Positions 33,479 to 45,122 of a stretch of 64,000 nt of DNA are shown here, in pieces. Every line of letters begins with the position of its first letter. Position 1 is the stretch's first letter. Under the pieces are notes generated by a model. The model saw only the letters and a program-made list of their open reading frames with translations, ran no database searches and was not told the origin of the DNA. Made by a program: the position numbers and the translations under genes. This DNA is from Anthopleura xanthogrammica (taxonomy: Eukaryota > Cnidaria > Anthozoa > Actiniaria > Actiniidae), in NCBI GenBank assembly GCA_964019055.1, contig OZ025219.1, positions 142,501 to 206,500 on the forward strand, written 5' to 3'.

Positions 33479-34937
33479 TGGCGTAGTAGTAGTGCATTCG
33501 TCTCTCAGTCATCCATTTTATGGTTGGCGCTAAGCCGAAGGGATAAAATAGACCCTCGACCAGTACAAGACCCAGAAGGATCTTCTAAGTATTAAGCCTG
33601 AAAGATTAAGGATTTTTGTTTAATCCAAGCGTGTTTTGGGGGCTGCAGAAATTTAATCATGAGGAAATCCGTGAGATTTAATAAATATCTTTAAAGTTCT
33701 AGAATAAAGTTCAAGGGTTTTTAACCGACTTCGGTGTTTTTATCGCAAAAGCCCAACTTAAAGAATAGGCAGAAACCCAACGATCTCTCGGTTCTTACGA
33801 ATATAACTATTCACCGCTAAAAGTTTACTATGTTCCTAAACCTTGTTAAAAAGGAAGTAGGATAATGTTTAGTAGAGGAGAGGGAGGAGGGGAGGGGAGA
33901 CTATGCGCGCGTCTCAGGCGCGAAATCCCTCCACCTCCACACTAACTTTATCAGTATAAGCACGAGAAAGTATTATCTTGGTATAAGCTATCGTGAACCA
34001 TTTAGTTTATTCAAGCAGGGCTCTTAGATAGAAAATATATAAAATAGAATGTCTTTCGCATTTTTGGCTTTTTCGTGTTAAAATTGATAAAGGGAAAACA
34101 TGAGTGTGAATTTTTCGAAAGGTTTTCGTTTGTGCTGCCATTCACTATGCAGTGTGACCTTGAACTTGATTGAATCACATCACACCAAACTTTTGTACGA
34201 ACGCCGGTAAAAGTGATTCTAATGGATTCTGTATTCAGGTATCTTGAATGGATAGATTTGAGGGTTTTTCGAACGGAAGCAATTTGAAGAACTCGGCACT
34301 TCACATGCAAATGTCAGTTCTCCGGTGCAATCAGTGGCAGACAGTTAGAACGTGGGGAATTGAGATGGGAGACGATTGTTCCCTTTAGATTAATTATAAT
34401 TTGATATTATTTATAAATACTTATGCTTTTTATAATAAATACTGATTATCGATTAAACCTCTTTGAAAAGCAAAAACTGATATAAAAAGCAAAATATTTA
34501 AAAAATGTATCACTGGATTTTATCACTGATTTCATTTTTTTTTTCTTTAAATTTGATTTACCTTTTGTCATCAGTTTCGGGAAACTCCTCGAACTATACT
34601 TTGATTGCAATTTTTCCTGCATGATTTCGGCTGACTTCATGGCTTGTAAAAACCTGTGAAAAAATTGAGAACGTTTCAATTCAGTTCAAGTCTCCATGGC
34701 AACAAGTTACATCATAATGTAAATACATTAGAATCCGTGAGCTATTTTCATAGTATGAAACAATATGTTTATCTTAGCCTTCACTTAAATAAAATGTTGA
34801 AGGCTTTCTTCTTTAGTTTGATTAAATTACGTCCGGTTCACAGTGACAAAACCCTTGGAGACTTCTGTGATACTCAATAAGTGTTTTAATCAAGTCAAAA
34901 CCAATGAGAAAAGAGCACAGCTCTTCATATAAGATGG

Positions 34938-35009
34938 GGTATTTAAATTGGCAGTCAGTAGGTCCAATATCACAGAGAATTTTTCCCTGTCATCAACTTC
35001 GCGAAAAGG
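34938..35009 (+). promoter_or_regulatory. Candidate TATA promoter with a short first exon and splice donor
   Basis: GGGTATTTAAATTGG at 34936-34950 is a TATA-like box. About 30 bases on, GTCAGTAGG would suit an initiator, and AAAAGGTAAGAAAA at 35004-35017 is a strong 5' splice donor. No coding frame is present in the putative exon. It could serve an upstream untranslated exon of the GPCR at 38832, which has a matching acceptor, or a non-coding RNA. This is a weak, pattern-based call. Confidence 0.25.
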
Positions 35010-36710
35010 TAAGAAAATCCAGATATAAAAAGCATTTTTCGTTTATTCTACCATTAAATTTACTAACTCTAAGCCTCTAAAGCAACGAACATTAGGTAGC
35101 ATAAATAATGACACGATTTTGGACTGGAAATTTAAGCCTGGAATCAAAAATTGTTGAAAGATTTTCTAAGATACATTTTCAGATCGTTTTTGAATGCTCG
35201 CTGTGAAACAATTCTCTGTTAAAAAGAAGTCATCAGATTTTTATCATATAATTTCAGGTTAAAACGTTAACTCATTAAAATGAAAAAAGAGGAATTAGTA
35301 CAAATAATATTGAAGACGTGACAAGTAAGTTTTTTGAATGAAATTTCAGAATTGAAGAAGAATTTTCTCGACAAACAGTTTGAAAGCCATGACAGAGGAT
35401 GTCTGTATGGATTCATATTTTTAATTCAAAACACGATTACACAGATAAGAAAACAACGGATGGGAGAACAAGACAAAAGTCTAATACTGAAAAGATTGTC
35501 TTAGAAAGACAGAAATAGCTATTTTGAAAACTGCTGCAGATTAGCCATGGCACATAGAACACGTACCGATAAAACGGCGGGAAAAAAATCAGACTTTTGT
35601 TTACAGCGAGACGGCAAACGTGAATTGCCAAAAATACTCTCTAAGGATTTCGTCGGAATTACTACTCGACTCTTAAAGTGATTAGGATAACTCTAAAAAG
35701 ATAAACATTAAAGTAGATTGAAGGACAGTTTAGAGTAAAGAGAATAAAAGAATTTTGGAATTTTCGAGAAAAAGTATGCGTGGAAAGAGAAAAATCTCCA
35801 GCACTTCCGCTCAATTTTTGTTTAGATTTTTTAGAAAGAAAAATCTCAGATTCCGCCTCACGAATCGATATTGTGTCAAGTGTCTGGGAAGCCTTTTTAC
35901 ATGGTCAACTTCTCTTTGAAATCTCAACAACAAAAAATAGGTAAAAATTTTCTTATCTTACAGTACGTTTTTTAGGTACGGGAAGTTCTAGTCGCTTAAT
36001 TAGAAACGTGAGAAAGGAAAACTTAATATCCCCCGCTTCTGATAGTCATCTAAAAGGTCCTAAAATAAGCTTAAAAAAACTCAACTCAAACTCAATGCCC
36101 TCGAGCTATTCGTTAGAAAATAAACCCATCATTTCCGACTTAGAAAACCCGCTTTGAAGCCTCCTTTCCTAAATCGAAAAAAAGGATTCTTGAAGTTACC
36201 AATAAGGATTTGTTTAAGTTTTAACATAATGACAAATACCTCTATTCCAGTCTTCGCTTAAAACATACTTTTTTATCCAAGAAAATAGGCGAAAAAAGTG
36301 GAAAAATGCAAATTCAGTTCCTAAAACTTTCAAATTTATTTTCATATAGCTTCATTATTTGAAGTATTTTCTTTATTAAGGAGTAAGTTATTGTGAGTGA
36401 AAGCAATCCGGCATCTTAATAATGAACAATTTTTGACAGTTGTTCAGTTTTACCATCACGAAGTTGTTGTTGGTAAGGAGATCTGTCATCGAACTTCAAG
36501 GAAATTATTTTCACATGCAATAAATTTCAACGGAACAACGGATACGAATTATTCGTGAAGAAGAAACATGACATTCAATGGTAAAATTCAGAAGGGCAAC
36601 GGATGTAAATTATTTGTTAAGAAGACGACCTCATGACTTGCCAATGTGAACGATTTTAGAAACTAACAATGATGAAATTAAATGAATGAAAGAAAGAAAG
36701 AGCAAATAAA

Positions 36711-37392
36711 TGGATGGATGGATGGATGGATGGATGGATGGATGGATGGATGGATGGATGGATGGATGGATGGATGGATGGATGGATGGATGGATGGATG
36801 GATGGATGGATGGATGGATGGATGGATGGATGGATGGATGGATGGATGGATGGATGGATGGATGGATGGATGGATGGATGGATGGATGGATGGATGGATG
36901 GATGGATGGATGGATGGATGGATGGATGGATGGATGGATGGATGGATGGATGGATGGATGGATGGATGGATGGATGGATGGATGGATGGATGGATGGATG
37001 GATGGATGGATGGATGGATGGATGGATGGATGGATGGATGGATGGATGGATGGATGGATGGATGGATGGATGGATGGATGGATGGATGGATGGATGGATG
37101 GATGGATGGATGGATGGATGGATGGATGGATGGATGGATGGATGGATGGATGGATGGATGGATGGATGGATGGATGGATGGATGGATGGATGGATGGATG
37201 GATGGATGGATGGATGGATGGATGGATGGATGGATGGATGGATGGATGGATGGATGGATGGATGGATGGATGGATGGATGGATGGATGGATGGATGGATG
37301 GATGGATGGATGGATGGATGGATGGATGGATGGATGGATGGATGGATGGATGGATGGATGGATGGATGGATGGATGGATGGATGGATGGATG
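36711..37392. repeat. GATG tetranucleotide satellite, 682 bp
   Basis: About 170 units of TGGA with no interruption that I can see. It reads open in all phases on both strands, giving spurious MDGW and IHPS peptides. Such perfect length suggests either recent expansion or an assembly-estimated length. Confidence 0.99.
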
Positions 37393-38465
37393 AATGTACC
37401 ATCGTTTGTTTGTTTTCTTTTTGTTAAAGTAAACCTTTAAGGCATTAATTATCGACTAATCGTTTCCTTTGGTGATGTGCAAAACTGCGGGAGTCCCTTA
37501 GAATTATTCCTCTTCAAGAAATGACTACCTTACTAAACTCTAATAGACAGCTGGATTGTGCGATGGAAAAAAGTCATCCGTATGAAAAATTGGAAAAGAA
37601 GAGAAAAAGAAAACTGCATCGTATTTCTTAATAAAAAAAGAAAAAAATACAAAAAAATGTCCTTACATAACATTTGTAATATGAAATATTCCTTATCATA
37701 ACTAATGAGAATAGACAAAAAAACAAGAAACAAATGAAGGAAATAATAAATCAAGAAAAAGGAGGAAAAGGAGAAAGAGAAATCTAAGGAAAAAATAATA
37801 CCAAAATAGCAAACATGAAATCATGAAATTTAAGTACTGGAAGAATTATTTGCTTAAAGACGGTAATTGTGGAATGAAAAATCTTGCTCACGGTTTTGAT
37901 TGATATATTTCTCTCACTATACAATGAAGAGTATCAATTTCTTATCTTTTAGATATTTTAACGGTTTTCCCCCCTAAGAATTAACCATTATCGTATTTTC
38001 ATCTTTAATTAACTTTTATTCTTTCTATTTTTCTATTTTTTAGTTTGATATTTTTACTTTATTTCTCAAGTTCCCTTATCCTCCTAGATGAAAATTTCAA
38101 TTACTTTGTAACATGTACAAGAAATATTTTTTGTGCCTGAAATGTCAATCATCATTAAATACGCCTCGCTGATTGGCTGGCATTGTTTCTTTTAAATTTG
38201 TTTCTTTTAGCAGCCAGGTGACCTAATATCGAAGTCTCTTAGCAGTGCTTGTCTTTCATTTTGGTGAGATAAAAAACAAACACCGGCTTCCGCTTTAATA
38301 TTTGCTGTACAGAGTTTTTTATAATTAGTTGTGTCGCACATTGGTCACCGCGGCTCGTAACATAGAAGTTTGAAATTACTATCTGTAATCGCGAAAAACG
38401 TAATACGCATGCTCGAAAAAAATTGGGAAGAGTCAAGGTTAAGTAGTAATCATGGTACCTTATGG

Positions 38466-38700
38466 TTCATTATCATCATTATTATCAATACTATCATCAT
38501 CATCACTGATCATCGTAGTCATCATCCATCATCGTCATCATCATTACTGATTATCGTCATCATCATCGCCACCGTCATCATCATTGATCATCTTCATCAT
38601 CATCCCTCATCGTCATCATCATCACTGATTATCGTCATCATCATCGCCACCGTCATCATTGATCATCATCATCATTATCACTATTATTATTATCAGTCAT
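38466..38700. repeat. ATC/ATT-rich trinucleotide region
   Basis: An imperfect mixture of CATCAT, TATTAT and ACTGATTATCG words, including a roughly 60-100 bp unit seen twice (GTCATCATCATCRCCACCGTCATC). Confidence 0.85.
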
Positions 38701-38831
38701 TAATCGGCTTATCGCCTTAACCTCCTCCTCATTCTCTAAAATCCTGTTTCTCTATCGCCAGCAACATATGATTTGTTTTTCTCTTTTTCCAAGATACCAA
38801 ACCAAGCGCTCAAGGTCTTTTCCTTTACGGC

Positions 38832-39851
38832 ATGTTCTTCAGTCATGAACTATGTGACAAAGTTTGGGCGCCATATTCTCTGTCATGCACGACAGCAACG
38901 ATCTCGTTCATTCTCTTCCTGATCACGATCCCAGGAAACCTATTGATTTGTATCTCGATGCTCAAAGACCCCTTCCATGAATTACGAACGCCATTCAATT
39001 ACTTCGTTCTCAACCTCGCCATATCGGACCTTATCGTCGGTACAATAACTGAACCAGCATTTATTGTCTTCCATATCCGCGAAGCCCTGAGATACCCAGT
39101 ACTAGAAACAATCTGGTTGGTCCATTTGGCATATTTCATCGCCTGCATGGCATCTCTGCTCAGCCTATCAGCGTTAACGATAGATCGATACTTAAGTATT
39201 ACGTCAATGTATAAACGGGTTCTGAAACTCAAGAGAGTGATTGCCATATCAGTTTTTATTTGGTTAATCTCCATTGCCGTGCCCTGTTTGTATTTCATTA
39301 CGGGATTCTACCTTTTCGCCTTCATATTCGCCAATACCGCCATCGTGGTCACCCTGTGTATCGTCTCTTTTGCGTACATCCGCGTTTATCTAAGACTGAG
39401 GACTCAAGTTATTCGCTGGGGGTCTCTCAACCAAAGACAAATGAAAAACCAAGCGATAGTTTTCGAAAGAAAACTCACAAAATCATTTCTTCTCATTCTT
39501 GGATTCTTTACAATCTGTTTGATTCCATCGTGTATTATTAACTACTTTTTAAGCTTCTGTGGGTCATGTGACTGCACAATCGTTCATTGGCTAAGAGATG
39601 TACAGTTTCTGTTAACACTCATCAACTGTTCGTCCAATCAGTTTCTATATGCCACGAGAATGTCCCGATTCCGTAGAGCTTTTATCAATGTCCTAAACCT
39701 TGATACATGCCTATGCTTTGAGATTATCACAGCTAGACGAAGAGGACTGGTTCAGATACATCAGAGAGAGCTGATTGAAATACAACCGCTGGCCGATAGA
39801 AGCCGCAGTGACTCGGAAGCCGAGGGAGAGACTAGTAACAAAGATGAGTAA
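38832..39851 (+). CDS. Class A GPCR, melanocortin/MECA-like, with NQxxY in helix 7
   Basis: A 339-residue single-exon receptor of the same family as those at 3.1 and 5.9 kb. Landmarks are N36 (1.50), D66 (2.50), DRY 118-120, CLIP 229-232 in place of CWxP, and CGSCDC 243-248 in the third extracellular loop. It lacks Cys 3.25 and Pro 5.50. Helix 7 reads NQFLY (269-273): the NPxxY proline is replaced by Gln. The tail (300-339) is longer and acidic, with RSRSDSE-type phosphorylation sites. A strong polypyrimidine tract and AG at 38772-38793 end 38 bases before the ATG, so a 5' untranslated intron is likely. It is more diverged than the other two receptors; the ligand is unknown. Confidence 0.9.
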   Translation: MFFSHELCDKVWAPYSLSCTTATISFILFLITIPGNLLICISMLKDPFHELRTPFNYFVLNLAISDLIVGTITEPAFIVFHIREALRYPVLETIWLVHLAYFIACMASLLSLSALTIDRYLSITSMYKRVLKLKRVIAISVFIWLISIAVPCLYFITGFYLFAFIFANTAIVVTLCIVSFAYIRVYLRLRTQVIRWGSLNQRQMKNQAIVFERKLTKSFLLILGFFTICLIPSCIINYFLSFCGSCDCTIVHWLRDVQFLLTLINCSSNQFLYATRMSRFRRAFINVLNLDTCLCFEIITARRRGLVQIHQRELIEIQPLADRSRSDSEAEGETSNKDE

Positions 39852-40838
39852 GGAGCTCGTATAACGAGTCACGTGCTGGTTGTATTTGACATTTTTTCGC
39901 TGCTGTGTCGAAAGACAAAAAAAAGTAAATAGGTAAATGAAATAATTGGTGGTTCGAACGCCTAACCCAAAACAGTAAAAATATCGAAAGAAAATTATCC
40001 CAAGCAGCCTTGCTCAATAAGGAACGAAATTGCAATAAATGGTAAAATGTACTGTAAGAGATGGGTAAAATGGAAGGAACAGTAAAACAAGGAATTCCAT
40101 GTGATCTCAAAACATCCGAACAATTACTAAAGGCAGATACTGATATGGCAGTATTGATAACAAATGTTTGTACATGATGACACGATCGCCATTATAACGA
40201 AATAAACGAACTTCAGTACATTCTTACGCTTTCTTTCAGCCCAGTTTCTATTTACCTGAAATCGGGTCTTTTTCCATTTCATTAGCAAGCACAACACTTT
40301 ATTATACTTAGATCGACTGGTTTTAAGGCATTGATGTAGTCATGTTAGTACGGTCACTCCCTTTCTTCTCTTACCCGAACAAATGCAGCAATGTTTCACA
40401 CCTACAGGCACTAGACTAGGACCCCTGTCTACGCCTCAGTAAGATTATTTATTTAATAACTTCATTTGAAAAACACTTTCAATTACAGTCTCTAAACAAT
40501 AACAGGGTTCACCCGATAACTCCACTAATTATCCTACACTATTTTTACAGACATTACAGAATTATTAAGGACACAGATCACAAAGGCAAATTAAATGACA
40601 TCATGTTAGCTATAGAGAGACATTACTTAAATAATGACTACCAGTTAGACGATGACGTACTGATACGTCATACCTTGCGTTATAATAAAATAATAAAATA
40701 AATGAGAATTAACAGTTGAATCCATCCACTTGTGGCTCTTCTTCCATTGCATTACAATTGGAATTTAGGAGTTGATTTTTGATATTTGTCATACACAACT
40801 TGACAACCATGGGGTTGATTAAAGCGATGGTTAACATA
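39852..40838. other. Intergenic between GPCR and P450 genes
   Basis: About 1 kb, AT-rich, with TTTATT near 40448 as a possible reverse-strand poly(A) signal for the P450. Nothing else was recognised. Confidence 0.4.
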
Positions 40839-43800
40839 TCACAGGTCTTCTTCTTGCAACAAGGTAACTTTGACTTTCACAGAAGGGTCTGGCTTTGTGG
40901 TCAGCTTCATGGTGGGTTTGACGTCGAATCCAGGGATGGCGGTGAATTTGAATTTCTGAAGAAGAGACAAGAGAATGACCTTCATCTCTGTCAAGGCAAA
41001 CTTGTTTCCGATGCAAATACGAGGTCCGACAGAAAATGGAAGAAACGAGTAGGGTTTTATGATGTCATCTGAAAGAAAGCAGTCAATGCAGTCACTATAC
41101 CTGCTAATACATATACCATACCGCACCACATCATACAAACAACACATCAAGTTGAACAACATATCACATCACATCACATCACATCACATCACATCACATC
41201 ACATCACATCACATCACATCACATCACATCACATCACATCACATCACATCACATCACATCACATCACATCACATCACATCACATCACATCACATCACATC
41301 ACATCACATCACATCACATCACATCACATCACATCACATCACATCACATCACATCACATCACATCACATCACATCACATCACATCACATCACATCACATC
41401 ACATCACATCACATCACATCACATCACATCACATCACATCACATCACATCACATCACATCACATCACATCACATCACATCACATCACATCACATCACATC
41501 ACATCACATCACATCACATCACATCACATCACATCACATCACATCACATCACATCACATCACATCACACTAACCATTTCTCATAAACCTGTCAGGGTTGA
41601 ATTCATTAGGATTATCCCAGTTTTTTGGCGACTTATGCAAAGCTTCTACCGGCACAAAGACCACTGTTCCTTTAGGCAAGGTATATCCACCAAGCTGAAC
41701 AGTAGTGTTGGCTTCGCGACCAATGAGTGATGCTGGTGATCGCAAACGCAGGGATTCTTTAGCAACACTGTTCAGGTACTGCATCTTTTCCAGTGTATTC
41801 CATGTCAACTCCTCACCATCTGATAATACTTCCTAAAATTGATAATAAAAAATGCGAAACGCATCCCCACATCAGTAATGCATCTTTTGTATGTAGTGGT
41901 AAAATAAGCCAAATAGACCTTTTTACCTTGAACGTTATGTTTTTTCGCATTTCCGTCATACCACGTGTCATTTCCAAGAGTATTATTTCTTTGTTTAGCA
42001 GTTTAGCAGACTATAGATGCAACTCAAACAAAGAATCTTATTCTCAAGAGAATGACATGTGATCTGAAATAGGAAAACAGGTCTACATTGCGATCATAGT
42101 AAAAGAGTTGTCAAAAAACTATAATATTCCGCTCACACTATAGAAGTTGCAAAAAATACCTTAATTTCTTTACGTATCTTTTGCTGAATTTCTGGGCGTT
42201 TGGCCAATTCGTACAACGTCCATGACAACGATGTACTCGTTGTTTCAAAACCAGCGAGCATGAACGTGAAAACCTGAGCCCGCAGTTCTTCATCATCAAA
42301 GCCTTTACCAGTTTCTTCGTCATACATGCCCAGAAGCAAATTGAGAAGGTCTTTCTGGTCAGCTGCCTCTCCTTGCTCTCTGAGCATGCGTCGTTCTTGG
42401 ATGACCTAGCACGTGATAAAATCAATGACCAATCAGAAAGTAAATTGAAATCAACGGAAAAAAATGAAAGAAGACAAAAATAGACATTTTTTTACTTTGA
42501 GCCTAACGTTTTCCAATTTTAAATCTTTTGGGAAAATGTTTCTTAGAGTGTCATTAGAATTAACGAGTGTTATAACACTAAAGCGAATGACACGTGACCT
42601 GAAATGAGAAAACATTACGACTCAAGTAAAAGGGTCCATAGATAAAATCACGAATATAAACTGAGTAATAAGAAGCTTACTTTCAGAACGGTGCCATCTA
42701 CGATTTGCGAGGATTTCTTGATTGCCAGGTTTTCAGGAAAGGGTAGATATTCGTAGAATGGGATGATATTGCTACGAACAAGGTAGCCAAAATCACTACC
42801 GTTCATTAAAGAGTTGAATGCTTTGCTCACTTCGTTTTCCGTCCCAAGAGTTGAATTAAAATCGTAACCAAATGAGGTCTTGCCGATGATATCCAGTGTA
42901 AGATGGCAAATATCTCCTGATACTTCCAGAACTGGGGAAGTTTGGATTTTCTTTGACCAAAGCTTTAAAAAAAAATACAAAGAAGTTAACATTGTAGCGT
43001 AGTGAGAAGTAGTGACGAGGCGGAGGTAGGACAGTGCAGAGTATAGGGTAAAGCAAAGCAGAGTAAAAGGATGGAATGGGATAGATCGGAGTGGAGTGGA
43101 GTGGAGTGGAGTGTATAACTTACAAATACAGCAAATATTACCTGAACAAGTTTAGCCGAGTGTTCAACAAATGCTGGCACAAAGCACTTCAGGTTGGTGT
43201 AACTAAAAGCAGGATTGATAAGTTTTCTTTGCCTGGCATGTAATTTTCCACTTGATCCAAACAGGCCATTCCCTAGATTAGGGATCATCTTCTTAACAAA
43301 GTCTGGTCTATTGTACTTATAGGACTCTGTTACCATGACTTTTTTGATGAGATCCGGGTCATAAACCACGACTCTATAATCACCTAAAATAATCAGTCAA
43401 GGTTTAGCTGTGGTCTTCATGGTCACGGTGAAATATTATCTGATAACGATTGACATAATGATTTTTGCATAATTTTTGAAAAATTTCTTGATAACATTAA
43501 TCATATAAACAAGTGTTTTGTGATCAATGAATGGAGTTGGTAATGTGTTAATTCTGAGAATGCGTGACATGGTTTTTATTTTGCATATTTTTCAAGTAGA
43601 CCGCTATAAAGTAGACAGCTGTGGTTACAGTGACAGAGGCGAATGCGTGATACTTTAATAAAGTTGATTGTAACAAAAATTAAAATAAATAGATGAAAAA
43701 ACCCTAAACATACCCAGAAATAAGAATTATAGGAAAATACTGCCCGTGAAAGTTATAAATAATCAGTGTTTTGAATAAGAGAGTCAGTACATAAATAAAT

Positions 43801-44222
43801 ACGCTTCAGCATCGTGCAGCTGTTCGAAGTACAATATATTACAAGTAGACCTTTTTGGTACAACGGTCATGAAACTGCTGCATAATCTTATTTCCAACAC
43901 ACACAAAATAATCTCATAGAAAAGTGGCAAACTTACCGATTCCAATACCAAATCCAGGGCTAAAAGCAATAATCGGTCCGTACTTGTCTCTCCAATCAGA
44001 AAATGCATGGTGAAGACCTTCTTTCTTCAGCACTACGAATACATGACCTATCAGAGGCAGACGACCTTCGGGTGTCGGGATCTTTGACAGAGGAGAAAGT
44101 TTTTCTTCAATTATCTTATAAACCAGCCAGGCCACGAAGGCTGTGAGGGCAGCAACAAAGAAAGATGACCACGATGCTGATGTGAGTCGAGTGTACAACG
44201 AAAATATAGACTCCACGGCCAT
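40839..44222 (-). CDS. Cytochrome P450 monooxygenase, six exons
   Basis: By my splicing: exons 43937-44222, 43142-43383, 42681-42962, 42160-42405, 41574-41832 and 40839-41068. All introns are GT-AG and all phases join, giving 514 residues, a usual P450 length. Residues about 16-36 are a membrane anchor, followed by the Pro-rich hinge PTPEGRLP, so it is a microsomal type. AGFETTS (from 321) is the I-helix oxygen-activation motif, ESLR (378-381) the ExxR motif, PDRF (432-435) the meander motif, and FSVGPRICIG (450-459) the haem loop with axial Cys457. It needs a P450 reductase for electrons. Motif style suggests clan 3, 4 or 46, but I cannot fix subfamily or substrate. Introns 3 and 4 hold MITE-like sequence and intron 5 a satellite. 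Confidence 0.93.
41163..41568. repeat. CACAT pentanucleotide satellite in P450 intron 5
   Basis: About 81 perfect units of ATCAC. It makes up most of the 505-bp intron and reaches to within 4 bases of the 5' splice site (donor GT at 41573-41572 on the minus strand). Confidence 0.98.
41913..42086. mobile_element. Foldback MITE copy in P450 intron 4
   Basis: Opens with AATAGACCTTTTTACC and closes with AAAACAGGTCTA. Inner inverted pairs are CCACGTGTCATT / AATGACATGTGATC and TTCTTTGTTT / AAACAAAGAA. It shares words with sequences at 5341-5493 and 42474-42636. Confidence 0.55.
42474..42636. mobile_element. Diverged MITE copy in P450 intron 3
   Basis: Contains AAATAGACATTTTTTTAC at the left and GAATGACACGTGACCTGAAA at the right, matching the order of the copy in intron 4. 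The right end is degraded, so borders are approximate. Confidence 0.45.
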
Positions 44223-44487
44223 GAAGAACAGCGTATGTCAGTTGTTGAAGATGAAGAAACTACAGCGAGCAAAGTTTGTATTTGACTAGAAACAACTACG
44301 ATATGTTCAGACGTTTGGAAGTGGTTTAAATAAGGTTCTCTCGAGCAATAATCGCTTGTTGTTGCATAATAATTTGTTAATAAAGAAAATGACGTCATTT
44401 GTTTAATTATGAGCAAAGTGAAGGGTCATTGTTTTGTGTAATCATGTGATGCTAATGTAAGATGTCACTGAATTGCATGTAGAACCA

Positions 44488-44696
44488 ATAGACCTAATCG
44501 GCTAACGCGTTGCTATGTATGTTCTATTAACTATGTTTCCACCCAACTCAAAACCTCTGGGAATAAGATTCTTTGTCTTTTGTATTTTCATATTTATGTA
44601 TTTTTACATATGTATTTTCGAACAAAAGTTCTTATTCCCAGAGGCTTTGAACTGGGTGGAAACTTACATAGCAACGCGTTAGCTGATTAGGTCTAT
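44488..44696. mobile_element. Foldback MITE
   Basis: ATAGACCTAATCGGCTAACG at the left is inverted as CGTTAGCTGATTAGGTCTAT at the right. A second inner pair is CCACCCAACTCAAAACCTCT / AGAGGCTTTGAACTGGGTGG. The centre is AT-rich. No frame and no clear target duplication. Confidence 0.75.
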
Positions 44697-44704
44697 AGGG
44701 TAAA

Positions 44705-45122
44705 CGACGTCCATAATGACAAAAATAACAATATCAATAATAATAAGATAATAAGAACACTGACATCAATAATAATAATAATAATGATGATGATGATAAT
44801 AATAACTATAATAACAATTATCAATAATAATAACGATAATGACGATAATGTTAATCATAATAGTAATGATGACGACATAATGACAATAATAACAATAATG
44901 ATAATAATAACAAATAATACTTATATTTACGATAATAATAACAAGAAAAATGTCCAATTATGATAACAATAGGATAATATTAATAATGACCATAATATCA
45001 ATGATCGATAATATAAAAATAGAGACGATAGTAACTAACAATGATAATAATAACAGTGATGATAATAATGACGATTATAATAATGATGAATAATAATAAT
45101 GACTAATAACAATGATAATAAT
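44705..45122. repeat. AAT/GAT trinucleotide-rich region
   Basis: An imperfect mixture of AATAAT, GATGAT and AACAAT words over about 400 bp, non-coding. Confidence 0.85.

Larger units (their letters stand above)
31690..38831. other. 7.1 kb without a recognised coding gene
   Basis: Contains a SINE-like copy, two blocks of a 10-bp satellite separated by a foldback, a candidate promoter with splice donor near 34.9 kb, a 682-bp GATG satellite and an ATC-rich trinucleotide region. Open frames here are either repeat-encoded or of random composition. Confidence 0.5.

Noticed and set aside
36682..37440. Long MDGW / IHPS open frames
   Set aside because: They are translations of a perfect GATG tetranucleotide array and exist in several phases on both strands.
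41059..41730. 223-codon Ile-Thr-Ser-His-rich frame on the plus strand
   Set aside because: It is encoded by the ATCAC satellite within P450 intron 5 and runs antisense over P450 exon 5.
42133..42159. Extension of P450 exon 4 beyond KEIK into VFFATSIV
   Set aside because: AAG-GTATTT is a proper donor, and exon 5 continues the P450 fold in the right phase.
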